This document shows positions 35,764 to 48,665 of a stretch of 64,000 nt of DNA, piece by piece (the first letter of the stretch is position 1; each line of letters begins with the position of its first letter). A program made the translations under genes and the position numbers. Origin of the DNA: Enterobacter sichuanensis (GTDB lineage: Bacteria; Pseudomonadota; Gammaproteobacteria; Enterobacterales; Enterobacteriaceae). The stretch is from assembly GCF_002939185.1 (NCBI RefSeq), contig NZ_POVL01000005.1, forward strand, positions 62,001-126,000. Direction: 5' to 3'. A model generated the notes under the pieces. That model made no database searches. It was not told the DNA's origin and worked only from the letters and a program-made list of their open reading frames with translations.

Positions 35764-37413
35764 TTAAAACGTTTCCCAGTTCGCTTCAGACGCAGCCGCG
35801 ACGGGCTGCGCTTTAGGCACGTAGGTTTTTACCGGTGCCGTTTTGACCGCCTGGTTGCGGATGATTTTAAACACCGCCACCGCATCGTTCAGACGAGCAG
35901 CCTGGTCTTCCAGCGCGGCAGCCGCGGCCGCAGACTCTTCCACCAGCGAGGCGTTCTGCTGGGTCACGCGGTCCATCTCGGCTACCGCCTGGCCCACCTG
36001 GTCGATACCGCGGCTCTGCTCGTCAGAAGCCGAGGCAATTTCACCCATGATGTCGGTCACGCGGGTAACCGCATTAACGATCTCAGCCATCGTGGCTCCG
36101 GCTTCATTAACCAGCTGCGAGCCGGCGTTTACCCGCTCGCCGGAATCATCGATCAGCGCTTTGATCTCTTTCGCCGCCTGGGCGCTGCGCTGAGCCAGGG
36201 TACGCACTTCACCGGCCACCACCGCAAAGCCACGCCCCTGCTCACCTGCTCGCGCCGCTTCCACCGCCGCGTTAAGCGCCAGGATATTAGTCTGGAAGGC
36301 AATACCGTCGATCACGTTGGTAATTTGCGCGATTTTAGTGGAGCTGGTGGCGATCTCTTCCATTGTACGCACAACGCCTTCGACCACGTTTCCGCCCTTC
36401 TTCGCCGTTGAAGAGGCATCCAGCGCCAGACGGGAAGCCTGACGCGCGTTATCGGCGTTCTGCTTCACGGTTGCCGTCAGCTGTTCCATGCTGGCTGCCG
36501 TCTCTTCCAGGGAAGCAGCCTGCTGTTCGGTACGGGAAGAGAGATCGTTACTGCCGGCAGAAATTTCACCGGCACCAGTGTAAATGGTATCGGCCCCTTC
36601 TCGCACCACGCCCACGGTGTTCGCCAGCGAGGTTTGCATCTCCTGCACGTTGCGCGCCAGGATCGCCATTTCATTGTTACCGTCTGCCTGAATCGGCTGG
36701 GTCAAATCCCCTGCCGCAATGGCACGGATATGGTTGATGACCTCTTCCAGCGGCAGCAGCAGCACGCGGCGCATGGCTATCCAGCTGGAAATAATCACCA
36801 CAATCACCAGCAACATCACCGCAGAGAGGATCCACAGGATGCGCTTGTAATCACTTTCATTATCCTGAATGCCTTTATCTGTCAGCGCAGCCTGCGCTTC
36901 ACGCCATTCACGATAAACCGTCTGCATCGCGTTTTGTTTTTGCTCCGCATTCTGCTTAAACATATCTTCCAGATTGCCCTGGCTCAGCAGAACGTTCATT
37001 TGCGTCAGCGTCGCGGAGTATATGCGGTACTGCTCTTCAAGCCGGTTCGCCAGGTTTTCATCCAGCCCCGGGGTATTCGGCAAGGCATAATATTTATCGT
37101 AATGGACCTGCGCTTCCGCCAGCAGGTTTTTCGCCGTGTTCACCAGCTCATTTAACTGGCCGCCGTTAATCTGCGAGGCCATGCTGCTTTGCAGGCGCAG
37201 CATCCCGCGGTTCAGGGTGACGCGCGCCTGGTTCAGGCTGATCCACGCGTCGGTAAACTCCGCCACATTTTTGCTGGAAAGCTGCGACACGGTGAAGTTG
37301 TCTTTATCGTTATTCAGCGCGTTGATAAAGATACCGGCGGAAATCACTTGCATGATGCCGAGCACAAGCAGCACCGAAATGAGAAGGGTAATGACTTTTA
37401 TACGTTTAAACAT
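35764..37413 (-). CDS. Tsr-like methyl-accepting chemotaxis protein 2
   Basis: A high-abundance-type chemoreceptor of 549 residues (E. coli Tsr 551). TM1 is at about 7-30, the TarH ligand domain at 31-190, TM2 at about 193-213, followed by HAMP and the signalling hairpin. It ends in the NWETF tether for CheR and CheB. Ligand-pocket residues Arg64, Asn68, Arg69 and Arg73 of Tsr are conserved at the same numbers. Tsr Phe151 is Met here, Phe152 is kept and Thr156 is Ala, so an amino-acid attractant with altered specificity is likely. Unlike E. coli tsr, it is inserted between ytfF and ytfE. A sigma-28-like promoter precedes it. Confidence 0.95.
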   Translation of the reverse strand: MFKRIKVITLLISVLLVLGIMQVISAGIFINALNNDKDNFTVSQLSSKNVAEFTDAWISLNQARVTLNRGMLRLQSSMASQINGGQLNELVNTAKNLLAEAQVHYDKYYALPNTPGLDENLANRLEEQYRIYSATLTQMNVLLSQGNLEDMFKQNAEQKQNAMQTVYREWREAQAALTDKGIQDNESDYKRILWILSAVMLLVIVVIISSWIAMRRVLLLPLEEVINHIRAIAAGDLTQPIQADGNNEMAILARNVQEMQTSLANTVGVVREGADTIYTGAGEISAGSNDLSSRTEQQAASLEETAASMEQLTATVKQNADNARQASRLALDASSTAKKGGNVVEGVVRTMEEIATSSTKIAQITNVIDGIAFQTNILALNAAVEAARAGEQGRGFAVVAGEVRTLAQRSAQAAKEIKALIDDSGERVNAGSQLVNEAGATMAEIVNAVTRVTDIMGEIASASDEQSRGIDQVGQAVAEMDRVTQQNASLVEESAAAAAALEDQAARLNDAVAVFKIIRNQAVKTAPVKTYVPKAQPVAAASEANWETF

Positions 37414-37452
37414 GCGTTGCCTTTGTTATATGCAGGTTTGTCTGACGTGGAT

Positions 37453-37479
37453 CTATCGGCAGGCGCGGCGGGTTGTTTA
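37453..37479 (-). promoter_or_regulatory. sigma-28 type promoter for chemoreceptor 2
   Basis: On the minus strand TAAACAAC (37479-37472), 11 bases and GCCGATAG (37460-37453) lie about 40 bases upstream of the receptor start. The -10 box matches the FliA consensus at 7 of 8, the -35 box at 4 of 8. Confidence 0.7.
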
Positions 37480-37608
37480 CTGTTTCTCCACTTTTAAAAA
37501 GTTTCTAAAGGATTTTCCCGAGCCCATTCAGGGAGTTAAAAGAGCTATTTTTTTGTGATCTGCATCGCATTTTCACCCTTCCCTCCTAAGGGTTATAGCA
37601 TCACCATA

Positions 37609-37631
37609 AAGATGCATTTAATATGCAATTT
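37609..37631. promoter_or_regulatory. NsrR binding site before ytfE
   Basis: AAGATGCATTT, one base and ATATGCAATTT form the 11-1-11 dyad described for NsrR (AAGATGCATTT-N-AAATGCATCTT). The first half is perfect. It ends 26 bases before the ytfE ATG, as in E. coli, and nsrR itself is encoded at 60759-61184. Confidence 0.85.
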
Positions 37632-37657
37632 ATATTATTGATGACGAGGTAACTGCT

Positions 37658-38320
37658 ATGGCCTTACGCGACCAACCCCTTGGCGAGCTGGCGCTCTCCA
37701 TTCCTCGCGCTTCTGCGCTGTTCCGTAAATACGATATGGATTACTGCTGCGGTGGTAAACAAACCCTGGCGCGTGCGGCTTCGCGCAAGGCGCTGGACGT
37801 TGAGGTAATTGAAGCAGAGCTGACACAGCTGGCCGAGCAGCCTGTCGACAAGGACTGGCGCGCCGCCCCGCTTGCGGAAATCATTGACCATATCATCAAA
37901 CGTTACCATGACCGTCATCGCGAACAACTGCCGGAACTGATCCTGCAGGCGACCAAAGTGGAACGCGTTCATGCCGACAAACCTTCCGTACCCCGCGGCC
38001 TGGCGAAATACCTGACCCTGCTGCACGAAGAGCTCTCCAGCCACATGATGAAAGAGGAGCAGATCCTCTTCCCGATGATAAAACAGGGAATGGGCAGTCA
38101 GGCGATGGGGCCCATCAGCGTAATGGAAAGCGAACATGATGAGGCGGGCGAACTGCTGGAGGTGATCAAGCACACCACCCACAACGTCACCCCGCCACCG
38201 GAAGCGTGCACCACATGGAAAGCGATGTATAACGGCATTAACGAGATGATCGATGACCTGATGGAGCACATCAGTCTGGAGAATAACGTTCTGTTCCCGC
38301 GGGCATTAGCGGGGGAATAA
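37658..38320 (+). CDS. ytfE: RIC family iron-sulfur cluster repair protein
   Basis: A di-iron protein that restores or protects Fe-S clusters under nitrosative and oxidative stress; 220 residues, nearly identical to E. coli YtfE. The N-terminal ScdA-like domain has the conserved YDMDYCCGG (Cys30, Cys31). The hemerythrin-like four-helix domain supplies histidine and glutamate ligands ([55 protein letters not shown]). ATG 37658 has GACGAGG upstream. An NsrR operator lies in the promoter, so it is induced by NO. It is monocistronic, with a terminator shared with cycA. Confidence 0.97.
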   Translation: MALRDQPLGELALSIPRASALFRKYDMDYCCGGKQTLARAASRKALDVEVIEAELTQLAEQPVDKDWRAAPLAEIIDHIIKRYHDRHREQLPELILQATKVERVHADKPSVPRGLAKYLTLLHEELSSHMMKEEQILFPMIKQGMGSQAMGPISVMESEHDEAGELLEVIKHTTHNVTPPPEACTTWKAMYNGINEMIDDLMEHISLENNVLFPRALAGE

Positions 38321-38340
38321 AAAGCCCGGTGCAGCGTGAT

Positions 38341-38374
38341 GCCCTCACCCCGGCCCTCTCCCACGGGGAAGGGT
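38341..38374. repeat. dispersed palindromic repeat, unit D
   Basis: GCCCTCACCCCGGCCCTCTC followed by CCACGGGGAAGGG: a slightly degraded copy of the CCCTCACCC/CCCTCTCCC family, just after ytfE. Confidence 0.7.
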
Positions 38375-38384
38375 GCAAAGACTA

Positions 38385-38410
38385 AAAACGGCAACCGAAG
38401 TTGCCGTTTT
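38385..38410. terminator. bidirectional terminator between ytfE and cycA
   Basis: An eleven-base stem AAAACGGCAAC/GTTGCCGTTTT with loop CGAA. The T-rich tail TTTTGCTTTT follows on the plus strand and TTTTTAG on the minus strand. Confidence 0.9.
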
Positions 38411-38414
38411 GCTT

Positions 38415-39824
38415 TTACCGCATGCCTGCCATCCGTTTCTTACCGATAAACATCCAGCCCAGCCCCAGCGCGATAAACCACAGCGGCGTGACGATCAGTG
38501 CCTGACGGGTGTCATCTTCCAGCGTCAGCAGAACCAGTACGAACACGAAGAACGCCATGCACACCCAGCACATCAGCTTGCCCAGCGGCATTTTGTAGAT
38601 CGATTTTTCATGCAGGTGTGGACGCTGCTTGCGGTACACCAGATATGAACACAGGATGATGGTCCAGACGAACATGAACAGAATCGCAGAGACCGTGGTG
38701 ATCATGGTAAACGCGCCAATCACGCTTGGGTTCACATAGAGCATTACCACGCCGCCCAGCAGGCACATGCAGGAGAAGGTCAGCCCTTTCGCCGGTACGG
38801 CACGTTTAGACAGCTTAGCAAACGCGCTCGGCGCCACGCCTTCCTGCGCCAGACCAAACAGCATACGGCTGGTAGAGAACACGCCGCTGTTGGCCGACGA
38901 GGCCGCAGAAGTCAGCACCACGAAGTTAATCAGGCTCGCGGCAGCAGGCAGACCCACCAGCACGAACAGCTCAACGAACGGGCTCTTGCTTGGCACCACT
39001 GAACTCCACGGCGTCACAGACATAATGATGATCAGCGCGAAGACATAGAACATGATGATACGCACCGGAATGGAGTTGATTGCGCGCGGCAGTGATTTCT
39101 CCGGATCTTTGGTTTCCGCAGCGGTCGTACCGACAAGCTCAATCCCCACAAAGGCGAACACCGCGATCTGGAAGCCCGCAAAGAAGCCACTGATGCCTTT
39201 CGGGAACCAGCCCCCGTCATTCCACAGATGGGTGAACGATGCCTGAACACCGGTTGGGGACTGGAAGTGCGTCAGCACCATAACCAGACCCACCACGATG
39301 AGTCCGACAATCGCCACGATCTTAATCATCGCGAACCAGAACTCCATCTCACCGAACATTTTAACGGTGGCCAGGTTGAGGCTCAGCAGCAGCACAATGA
39401 CCGCCAGCGAGGCCACCCAGTCCGACAGTCCCGGGAACCAGAACTGCGCGTAAGCCGTGATCGCCACGACATCCGCCATACCGGTCACCACCCAGCAGAA
39501 CCAGTAGGTCCAGCCCGTGAAATAGCCTGCCCACGGCCCGAGCAGGTCAGAAGCAAAGTCGCTGAAGGATTTGTATTCGAGGTTCGAGAGCAGCAATTCA
39601 CCCATTGCACGCATCACGAAGAACAGCATAAAACCGATAATCATATACACAAATATGATTGACGGTCCGGCGAGACTGATGGTTTTGCCTGACCCCATAA
39701 ACAGCCCGGTACCGATGGCACCCCCAATGGCAATAAGCTGAATATGACGGTTTGTGAGATTGCGCCGTAGCGACTGTTCAGACGACGCCTCTTCGTCGGC
39801 GACGACTTTGACCTGATCTACCAT
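38415..39824 (-). CDS. cycA: D-serine/D-alanine/glycine proton symporter
   Basis: An amino-acid permease (APC family) of 469 residues, one short of E. coli CycA, with 12 hydrophobic helices. The family signature IGGAIGTGLFMGSG is near residues 33-46. It imports glycine, D-alanine, D-serine and, in E. coli, cycloserine. The leader on the minus strand has AACAACACAGACAGG about 20-35 bases before the start, the CA-rich type of site paired by the sRNA GcvB, known to repress cycA in E. coli; this is inferred, not tested. It is monocistronic. Confidence 0.96.
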   Translation of the reverse strand: MVDQVKVVADEEASSEQSLRRNLTNRHIQLIAIGGAIGTGLFMGSGKTISLAGPSIIFVYMIIGFMLFFVMRAMGELLLSNLEYKSFSDFASDLLGPWAGYFTGWTYWFCWVVTGMADVVAITAYAQFWFPGLSDWVASLAVIVLLLSLNLATVKMFGEMEFWFAMIKIVAIVGLIVVGLVMVLTHFQSPTGVQASFTHLWNDGGWFPKGISGFFAGFQIAVFAFVGIELVGTTAAETKDPEKSLPRAINSIPVRIIMFYVFALIIIMSVTPWSSVVPSKSPFVELFVLVGLPAAASLINFVVLTSAASSANSGVFSTSRMLFGLAQEGVAPSAFAKLSKRAVPAKGLTFSCMCLLGGVVMLYVNPSVIGAFTMITTVSAILFMFVWTIILCSYLVYRKQRPHLHEKSIYKMPLGKLMCWVCMAFFVFVLVLLTLEDDTRQALIVTPLWFIALGLGWMFIGKKRMAGMR

Positions 39825-40136
39825 GTGATATTTTCCTGTTTATGCCTGTCTGTGTTGTTAAGGCTCTTCTGGCCTTTAAATACGTCAAAAGATGACGTTC
39901 CCCGTGTAAGGGCTAATCGATATTAGGTAAGAATCGGCGGGATGAACACTATGATTTAGATATTATGTTAACAATATGTTGAAAGTGAGTGTCATATCAC
40001 TCATACAGCGCGAAACAGCTCACAAAAATACACGCAACAGTTTCGTTTGCAAGATAAAATATTGATTACGTCGTAACTATAGGTTTTAACACTATTTTCC
40101 CCTCCCCAACCGGGGAGAGGAAATAAGAAAAGTCGA
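39825..40136. other. intergenic, cycA leader and fklB 3' side
   Basis: A gap of 312 bases. It includes the cycA promoter and leader and a partial palindromic repeat (40099-40120; CCCCTCCCC/CGGGGAGAGG). A 70-codon minus-strand frame across 40001-40213 is discounted. I see no gene. Confidence 0.45.
40099..40120. repeat. dispersed palindromic repeat, unit E (partial)
   Basis: CCCCTCCCC-AA-CCGGGGAGAGG, a shortened copy without the GGGTGAGGG tail, just after fklB. Confidence 0.55.
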
Positions 40137-40757
40137 TTACAGAATTTCCAGCAGCTCGACTTCAAATACCAGGGTGCTGAATGGCGGAATGGACGCGCCA
40201 GCGCCACGTTCACCGTAAGCCAGGTTATGCGGGATAGTCAGTTCCCATTTGGAACCGACTGGCATCAGGGTCAGCGCTTCGATCCAGCCCGCGATAACGC
40301 CGTTCACCGGGAACTCAGCCGGTTCGCCGCGCGCGACGGAGCTGTCGAAGACGGTACCGTCGATCAGTTTACCGGTGTAGTGGACGCGAACGTGGTCGGT
40401 ACGCGCCGGGATTGCGCCGTCGCCCTGATTGATCACGCGGAACTGCAGACCGGACTCGGTGCTGTTCACGCCTTCACGCTCACGGTTCTCTTCGAGATAT
40501 TTCACACCTTCGGCTGCCATCTCTTCAAAGCGCGCACGACGCACGGCGTCAGCACGTTCGTGGATTTCACGCAGCGCACGGTGTACGACATCGACCGGAA
40601 CGGCAGGCTGTTTGCCTTCCAGCGCGTCAGCAATACCCGCCACCAGCGCTTCTGGTAACAGACCTTCCAGGCCGGATTCGCTCAGTTGCTGTCCTACCTG
40701 CAAGCCGATACCGTAACTTGCCTGCGCTTCGATAGTGTCAAAAGTCGGGGTGGTCAT
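40137..40757 (-). CDS. fklB: FKBP-type peptidyl-prolyl isomerase FKBP22
   Basis: A cytoplasmic or membrane-associated peptidyl-prolyl cis-trans isomerase of 206 residues, the same as E. coli FklB. The N-terminal dimerisation helices (about 1-90) are followed by the FKBP domain (about 115-206) with [16 protein letters not shown] and [27 protein letters not shown] 40757 ([12 protein letters not shown]) is used because GGAAGGAAAACCC precedes it and it matches E. coli; the frame opens 16 codons earlier without support. It is divergent from ytfB. Confidence 0.96.
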   Translation of the reverse strand: MTTPTFDTIEAQASYGIGLQVGQQLSESGLEGLLPEALVAGIADALEGKQPAVPVDVVHRALREIHERADAVRRARFEEMAAEGVKYLEENREREGVNSTESGLQFRVINQGDGAIPARTDHVRVHYTGKLIDGTVFDSSVARGEPAEFPVNGVIAGWIEALTLMPVGSKWELTIPHNLAYGERGAGASIPPFSTLVFEVELLEIL

Positions 40758-40990
40758 GGGTTTTCCTTCCATCACATTTAAAGTAGCGGGCAGCATATCA
40801 GCCATGCCCTTATGGGTAAAACTTTGTCTGAAGTTAAGGTGACAAACCGCGACGAAACAGAAACAATAGAGAGAACCAGGATTAATCCCGAACTGATGTC
40901 ACGGATGTCGGGTTTGCTACGTCGTTCAGGCAGTTAGCAAACTATACTTCGGAGCACAGGATAAAAAAGACGCGGAGCAGGAGGAGTGCC

Positions 40991-41635
40991 ATGCCCGGGC
41001 GATTTGAACTGAAACCTACCCTGGCGAAAATCTGGCAGGCGCCGGACAATTTTCGCATCATGGATCCGCTGCCGCCTCTGCATCGCAGAGGGATCATCAT
41101 TGGCGCGTTGATGGTGATCGTGGGCTTCCTGCTTCCTTCCGGTGGCGATGATGTCGATACCGCGCCCGTCACCCGCAACGCTCAGTTGGACATTCAGTCG
41201 CAAACGCGACCGCAGCCTGACGCACAACCCATCCAGACGCAACTCGTCACCCCGTCGAACGATCCGGGTCAGGTCGCGCCGGTTGAGCCGGAGCCCATTC
41301 AGGATGAACAGCCGCAGGAGCAGGCCGCCACCCCGTCTGCGCCACCGGCACAACAACCCACCGGTATTGAACAGCAGTGGCGTTCCTATCGCGTGGAGCC
41401 GGGCAAAACCCTGGCGCAGCTGTTCCGCGACCACAACCTGCCGCCGACCGACGTCTATGCCATGGCGCAAGTGGAAGGCGCGGGTAAGCCGCTCAGTAAC
41501 CTGCAGAACGGGCAGATGGTGCAGATTCGCCAGAATGCCAGCGGTGTGGTGACAGGATTAACGATTGATACCGGCAATGGTCAGCAGGTGCTGTTTACTC
41601 GCCAGCCTGACGGCAGTTTTATCCGGGCGCGTTAA
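40991..41635 (+). CDS. ytfB: YtfB, OapA-family cell envelope/division protein
   Basis: A 214-residue bitopic inner-membrane protein matching E. coli YtfB. It has a cytoplasmic N-terminus (1-32), a single helix at about 33-50 (RGIIIGALMVIVGFLLPS), a Pro/Gln-rich periplasmic linker (about 55-125) and a C-terminal opacity-associated/LysM-like domain (SYRVEPGKTLAQLFRDHNLP onward) that binds glycan. E. coli YtfB has been linked to cell division. GGAGGAGTGCC precedes ATG 40991, a strong site. A hairpin follows. Confidence 0.93.
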   Translation: MPGRFELKPTLAKIWQAPDNFRIMDPLPPLHRRGIIIGALMVIVGFLLPSGGDDVDTAPVTRNAQLDIQSQTRPQPDAQPIQTQLVTPSNDPGQVAPVEPEPIQDEQPQEQAATPSAPPAQQPTGIEQQWRSYRVEPGKTLAQLFRDHNLPPTDVYAMAQVEGAGKPLSNLQNGQMVQIRQNASGVVTGLTIDTGNGQQVLFTRQPDGSFIRAR

Positions 41636-41657
41636 AAACCGGTTTCTTTAAAAAGCA

Positions 41658-41682
41658 AAACGCCGGCGCAAGGCCGGCGTTT
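41658..41682. terminator. bidirectional terminator between ytfB and rplI
   Basis: A ten-base stem AAACGCCGGC/GCCGGCGTTT around GCAAG. The minus strand continues TTTTGCTTTTT, a clear end for the rpsF operon; the plus strand tail is weaker. Confidence 0.9.
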
Positions 41683-41703
41683 CAACGTGAGCAGAGTAAA
41701 AAA

Positions 41704-42165
<462 letters not shown>

Positions 42166-42194
42166 TTAAAGTCGTATTAATGGACCGTGCCCGA

Positions 42195-42741
<547 letters not shown>

Positions 42742-42747
42742 CAGAAA

Positions 42748-43161
<414 letters not shown>

Positions 43162-43183
43162 TTATTCAGCCTCCTGTCTGGGT

Positions 43184-43227
43184 CAGCCGAGGCCCGGGGA
43201 GGCAAGGAACGTGTTAAAGGTCGGCTG
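43184..43227 (-). promoter_or_regulatory. S6:S18-responsive leader structure
   Basis: In minus-strand RNA CAGCCGA (43227-43221) pairs with TCGGCTG (43190-43184), enclosing a 30-base loop with CCG-containing, C-rich sequence. It sits 40 bases before rpsF. This resembles the known autoregulatory leader bound by S6:S18; the fold was judged by eye. Confidence 0.6.
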
Positions 43228-43242
43228 AAAAATTGACGCGTC

Positions 43243-43271
43243 ATAATACTTGCGCGCCCCCGGAAACTCAA
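43243..43271 (-). promoter_or_regulatory. sigma-70 promoter of the rpsF operon
   Basis: Minus strand TTGAGT, 17 bases and TATTAT, about 100 bases upstream of rpsF. The spacer is GC-rich, and the transcript would start just before the S6:S18-type stem. Confidence 0.7.
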
Positions 43272-43483
43272 GCTGATTGCACAAATAATTCGCACAAAGC
43301 GTAAAGCTGGTCTAAGTGGGTGATTTAAAATTAATCGCATCAGGAAGCGGTGTTTTTTTGAACAACTGCATCAGAAATGGTCACGCATCCCCGCCGGATG
43401 AGTGATTACACTTTAATCAGAGATCACCTGAATTAAAGAAGGAGCATCCCCCTCTCACAGCACGCAGTCGTGGAGCGCAAATC

Positions 43484-43759
43484 ATGAAAAAAATCGCATT
43501 AGCCATTATGGCGGCGCTTTTGCTCAGTGCAAACGCGATGGCAGCCATCAAAATAGACGGCCGGCAGGCCAGGAACATGGATGATGTGCAAAGCTTGGGC
43601 GTAATCTACATTAATCATAATTTCGCCACTGAAAGTGAAGCAGATCAGGCGCTTAATGAAGAAACCGATGCACAGGGCGCAACCTACTATCACGTCGTTC
43701 TGACGCGTGAGCCCGGCAGCAACGGCAATATGCACGCCAGTGCAGATATTTACCGATAA
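43484..43759 (+). CDS. yjfY: YjfY, DUF1471 periplasmic protein
   Basis: A 91-residue secreted protein, the same length as E. coli YjfY and identical over most of the mature part. The signal peptide is residues 1-21 (ends AMA-AIK). The rest is a single DUF1471 (YdgH/BhsA/McbA) fold with the typical NMDDVQSLGVIYINH and a C-terminal YHVVLTREP..ADIYR. Members of this family act in stress and biofilm responses; the exact role of YjfY is not known. A terminator follows. Confidence 0.93.
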   Translation: MKKIALAIMAALLLSANAMAAIKIDGRQARNMDDVQSLGVIYINHNFATESEADQALNEETDAQGATYYHVVLTREPGSNGNMHASADIYR

Positions 43760-43816
43760 CGCTTTAACGCTAGCACCAGGAAAGCCAACAACGAGAACAT
43801 AGCCATAGTTTACGTT

Positions 43817-43841
43817 GCCCCCTGCCCGGGGGCTTTTTTTT
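43817..43841 (+). terminator. terminator of yjfY
   Basis: GCCCCC/GGGGGC around TGCCC, followed by eight Ts; an intrinsic terminator 57 bases after yjfY. Confidence 0.93.
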
Positions 43842-43899
43842 GTGAATGGCTCTGAAATACCACCGGTTACAACTGTTTTCGGTATTCCAGAGCACTTAT

Positions 43900-44586
43900 T
43901 CACTTCTGCCCGTAATAGGCATTCGGGCCGTGCTTGCGCATGAAATGCTTGTTCATCAGGTAATCATCAATGCCCTGAAGCTGTGGGTTGATGCCGCGGG
44001 CAATCCACGCCATGCGTGCCACCTCCTCCATCACGACAGCATTATGTACCGCGTCGTGAGCATCTTTTCCCCAGGCGAACGGACCGTGCTGATAGACCAC
44101 AATACCCGGCGTATGCAACGGTTCAGTTTCACCCAGCGTATCGATAATCACCTTCCCGGTATTGAGTTCGTACTCCCCTTCCACTTCAGCCTGCGTTAAC
44201 GCGCGGGTGCAGGGAATGTCGCCAAAGAAGTAGTCCGCATGAGTCGTGCCCAGCGCCGGAATAGCCAGCCCCGCCTGCGCCCAGGCCGTGGCATGGGTCG
44301 AGTGGGTATGCACGACGCCGCCCAGTGATGGATAGCGTCGGTACAGCGCCAGATGCGTGGCCGTATCTGAAGAGGGACGCCATTTTCCCTCCACAACCTG
44401 TCCGTTGAGATCCACCACCACCATATCGTCAACGGTCATGGTGTCATACGCTACGCCGCTCGGTTTGATCACCACCCGCCCCTGCTCGCGATCGATAGCG
44501 CTGACATTGCCCCAGGTGAACGTAACCAGTCCGTAACGCGGGAGATCCATATTGGCCTCAAAGACTTGCTGCTTGAGCTTAAGCAT
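43900..44586 (-). CDS. ulaF: L-ribulose-5-phosphate 4-epimerase UlaF
   Basis: A class II aldolase-fold epimerase of 228 residues, the last enzyme of L-ascorbate catabolism: L-ribulose 5-phosphate to D-xylulose 5-phosphate, which enters the pentose phosphate pathway. The zinc ligands are in [12 protein letters not shown] (His93 and His95), with a further His in [15 protein letters not shown] 44586 gives the E. coli-length protein and overlaps the ulaE end by eight bases; the upstream frame to 44691 lies in ulaE. It is last in the ulaABCDEF operon. Confidence 0.96.
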   Translation of the reverse strand: MLKLKQQVFEANMDLPRYGLVTFTWGNVSAIDREQGRVVIKPSGVAYDTMTVDDMVVVDLNGQVVEGKWRPSSDTATHLALYRRYPSLGGVVHTHSTHATAWAQAGLAIPALGTTHADYFFGDIPCTRALTQAEVEGEYELNTGKVIIDTLGETEPLHTPGIVVYQHGPFAWGKDAHDAVHNAVVMEEVARMAWIARGINPQLQGIDDYLMNKHFMRKHGPNAYYGQK

Positions 44587-45439
44587 ATTCAGCCTCCAGT
44601 AACCCCGCCTGCGCCATGCGCTCGCGCACCCAGTCCCGGGCTTTTGCCACTTCCGCGGCCGGGTCGTCCGACGTTTCACTCCACATCTCAATCAGGTACG
44701 GCCCGCAGTAGCCTGTCTGTTTGAGCGTCTGGAAGCACCGTTCAAAATCCACCACCCCGGTGCCGAACGGAACATTTTTGAATACGCCAGGACGGGTATC
44801 TTTGACGTGAACCGCCACGATATGCCCGATCCCCGCCTGCAGCTCCATTTGTACGTCGTTATCCCACGCCGACAGATTGCCGATATCAGGATAGAGCTGG
44901 AACCACGGGTTGTTCAGGTAGTGCGCGTAGCCCAGCGCCTTACTGATGGAGTTCATCAACGGATAATCCATGATCTCCATCGCCAGCGTCACCTGCGCGC
45001 GGCTGGCCATCTCGACGCTCTCTTTCAGGCCGTCACGAAAACGACGGCGCGTTTCATCATTAGCTTCCTGGTAGTAAACGTCATACCCGGCGAGCTGAAT
45101 CACGCGAATGCCAACATCCTGCGCAAAACGAATGGCTTTACGCATGATCGCCAGCCCCTGCGCGCGCACAGCATCATCTTCGCTGCCAAGCGGAAAACGA
45201 CGGTGGGCGCTGAGGCACATGGAAGGCACGCGCACGCCCGTTTCCGCGATAGCGCTCACCAGCGCCAGACGCTGTTCGCGGCTCCAGTCGAGGCGAGAGA
45301 GACGCGCATCCGTCTCATCCACTGACATTTCGACAAAATCGAAATCCAGCTGTTTTGCCAGCTGCAACCGCTCCAGCCAGCACTCCCCCGCAGGGAGTGC
45401 CTTTTCATAGATGCCAAGCGGGACCTGTTTTGACAACAT
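44579..45439 (-). CDS. ulaE: L-xylulose-5-phosphate 3-epimerase UlaE
   Basis: A TIM-barrel epimerase (xylose isomerase-like) of 286 residues, two longer than E. coli UlaE. It turns L-xylulose 5-phosphate into L-ribulose 5-phosphate. The metal-binding acids lie in MEIMDYPL (Glu near residue 155) and [10 protein letters not shown], with HVKDTRPG further on. It starts nine bases after the ulaD stop and its end overlaps ulaF. Confidence 0.96.
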   Translation of the reverse strand: MLSKQVPLGIYEKALPAGECWLERLQLAKQLDFDFVEMSVDETDARLSRLDWSREQRLALVSAIAETGVRVPSMCLSAHRRFPLGSEDDAVRAQGLAIMRKAIRFAQDVGIRVIQLAGYDVYYQEANDETRRRFRDGLKESVEMASRAQVTLAMEIMDYPLMNSISKALGYAHYLNNPWFQLYPDIGNLSAWDNDVQMELQAGIGHIVAVHVKDTRPGVFKNVPFGTGVVDFERCFQTLKQTGYCGPYLIEMWSETSDDPAAEVAKARDWVRERMAQAGLLEAEYA

Positions 45440-45448
45440 ACCCGCTCC

Positions 45449-46099
45449 TTAGCCCCAAAGCTGAGCGATTGAGCGTTTGAACTGACGCGCGGCTTCCACC
45501 GGAGAGGCCGCATCACGAATGCTACGCCCCGCAATAAAGACGTGAATCGGGATGCCCTTGAACAGCGGCAGATCTTCCAGCGCCAGACCACCGGTAACGG
45601 TCACTTTAAAGCCCATATCCGCCAGGCGTTTAATCGCGCTGATATCCGCATCGCTCCACGCCACGCCTGCGGCCTGGGCATCACGGCTGCGGTGATAAAC
45701 CACCTGCTGAATGCCAGCCTCGCGCCACGCCTGTGCCTGCTCCCAGGTCCAGAAACCGGTCAGTTCTATCTGCACATCGCCGTTGAACTCTTTTGCCACA
45801 TCCAGCGCACCTTTCGCGGTGTTGATATCCGCACAGCAGATCACGGTGACCCAGTCAGCGTTAGCTTCGAAGCACATGCGGGAGAGAATTTTTCCGGCGT
45901 CAGCAATTTTGGCATCCGCCAGCACGATTTTGTGTGGATAGAGCGCTTTCAGGTCGCGAACGGCGCGAACGCCCTCGCCTACGCACAGAATGGTGCCCAC
46001 CTCGATGATGTCCACTTCTTCGGCGATCAGACGGGTGGTTTCGTAAGCGTGGGACAACGTCTGGTTATCCAGCGCAACCTGCAACATCGGTAATGACAT
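45449..46099 (-). CDS. ulaD: 3-keto-L-gulonate-6-phosphate decarboxylase UlaD
   Basis: An orotidine-decarboxylase-suprafamily TIM barrel of 216 residues, the same as E. coli UlaD. It decarboxylates 3-keto-L-gulonate 6-phosphate to L-xylulose 5-phosphate with Mg2+. Key residues lie in LQVALDNQ (Asp11), EVGTILC and [14 protein letters not shown] 46099 is used, with GAGG eight bases upstream; the frame extends two codons to a TTG at 46105. It lies 12 bases after ulaC. Confidence 0.96.
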   Translation of the reverse strand: MSLPMLQVALDNQTLSHAYETTRLIAEEVDIIEVGTILCVGEGVRAVRDLKALYPHKIVLADAKIADAGKILSRMCFEANADWVTVICCADINTAKGALDVAKEFNGDVQIELTGFWTWEQAQAWREAGIQQVVYHRSRDAQAAGVAWSDADISAIKRLADMGFKVTVTGGLALEDLPLFKGIPIHVFIAGRSIRDAASPVEAARQFKRSIAQLWG

Positions 46100-46111
46100 T
46101 TTCAATTCCTC

Positions 46112-46579
46112 TTAAACGGCCGCCGCTGTGGCGTTATCAATTAAATCCAGAACGTCCTGCGCAGTGCGGCAGGCGCGTAAACGGTCAAAATTCACTTCGT
46201 CATCAAACAGATTAACGATCTGCATGATGCCGACCTCCTGATGGGTGTTGGCATCCACGGCCGCCATGGTGATTAGAATGTCGACCGGGTCGTTATCTTC
46301 ATGGTTAAACACCAGCGGGGTTTTCAGCGTCACCAGCGCGAAGCCGGTTTTCTTCACCCCCTCTTCCGGACGTCCATGCGGCATGGCCAGGCCTGGCGCA
46401 ATGACAAAGTAAGGGCCGTGCTGTTCCACGCCATCAAGAATGGCCTGGTAATAACGCGGCTCGACCACGTCAGCCTTAACCAGTAAGTCCACGCTCAGCT
46501 TGACCGCTTCCTGCCAGGTGCTGGCCTCAGCCTGTAAAAGGATGGAGTTATTCTCCGCCAGCGAATCACGTAGTTTCAT
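46112..46579 (-). CDS. ulaC: L-ascorbate PTS EIIA component
   Basis: A cytoplasmic phosphotransferase IIA protein (mannitol/fructose-type fold) of 155 residues. The phosphorylated histidine is His68 in [12 protein letters not shown]. It receives phosphate from HPr and passes it to UlaB. It is nine bases downstream of ulaB. It is one residue longer than the E. coli protein. Confidence 0.95.
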   Translation of the reverse strand: MKLRDSLAENNSILLQAEASTWQEAVKLSVDLLVKADVVEPRYYQAILDGVEQHGPYFVIAPGLAMPHGRPEEGVKKTGFALVTLKTPLVFNHEDNDPVDILITMAAVDANTHQEVGIMQIVNLFDDEVNFDRLRACRTAQDVLDLIDNATAAAV

Positions 46580-46588
46580 TGGGCGTCC

Positions 46589-46894
46589 TTACTTCACGTC
46601 TTGTGGAAAGTGTTCTTTGATCACGTCCAGCAGCTTGGGGCCAAAATCCGCTGGCGACAGCATGTTGCGGACGCCCACCACAAATTTATTGCCTGACACA
46701 CTAATTTCACCGGCGATATGGGTAGAGGCGATGATGATATCCGCGCCGTTCAGCTCGCTTTTGTATTCGCCCACTGCACAGCTGTTTACCGTGTGGTCAA
46801 TGTTGGACTGGGTTAAAAACTGGTCCACTTTCATCTTCATGATCATGGAGCTACCTTGCCCATTGCCACAGACAGCCAGAATACGTACGGTCAT
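46589..46894 (-). CDS. ulaB: L-ascorbate PTS EIIB component
   Basis: A cytoplasmic IIB protein of 101 residues with the phospho-cysteine Cys9 in [10 protein letters not shown]. It takes phosphate from UlaC His68 and phosphorylates ascorbate at C6 as UlaA imports it. It starts 12 bases after the ulaA stop with AAGGAGTTTCG upstream. Confidence 0.95.
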   Translation of the reverse strand: MTVRILAVCGNGQGSSMIMKMKVDQFLTQSNIDHTVNSCAVGEYKSELNGADIIIASTHIAGEISVSGNKFVVGVRNMLSPADFGPKLLDVIKEHFPQDVK

Positions 46895-46906
46895 AATCGA
46901 AACTCC

Positions 46907-48665
<1,759 letters not shown>

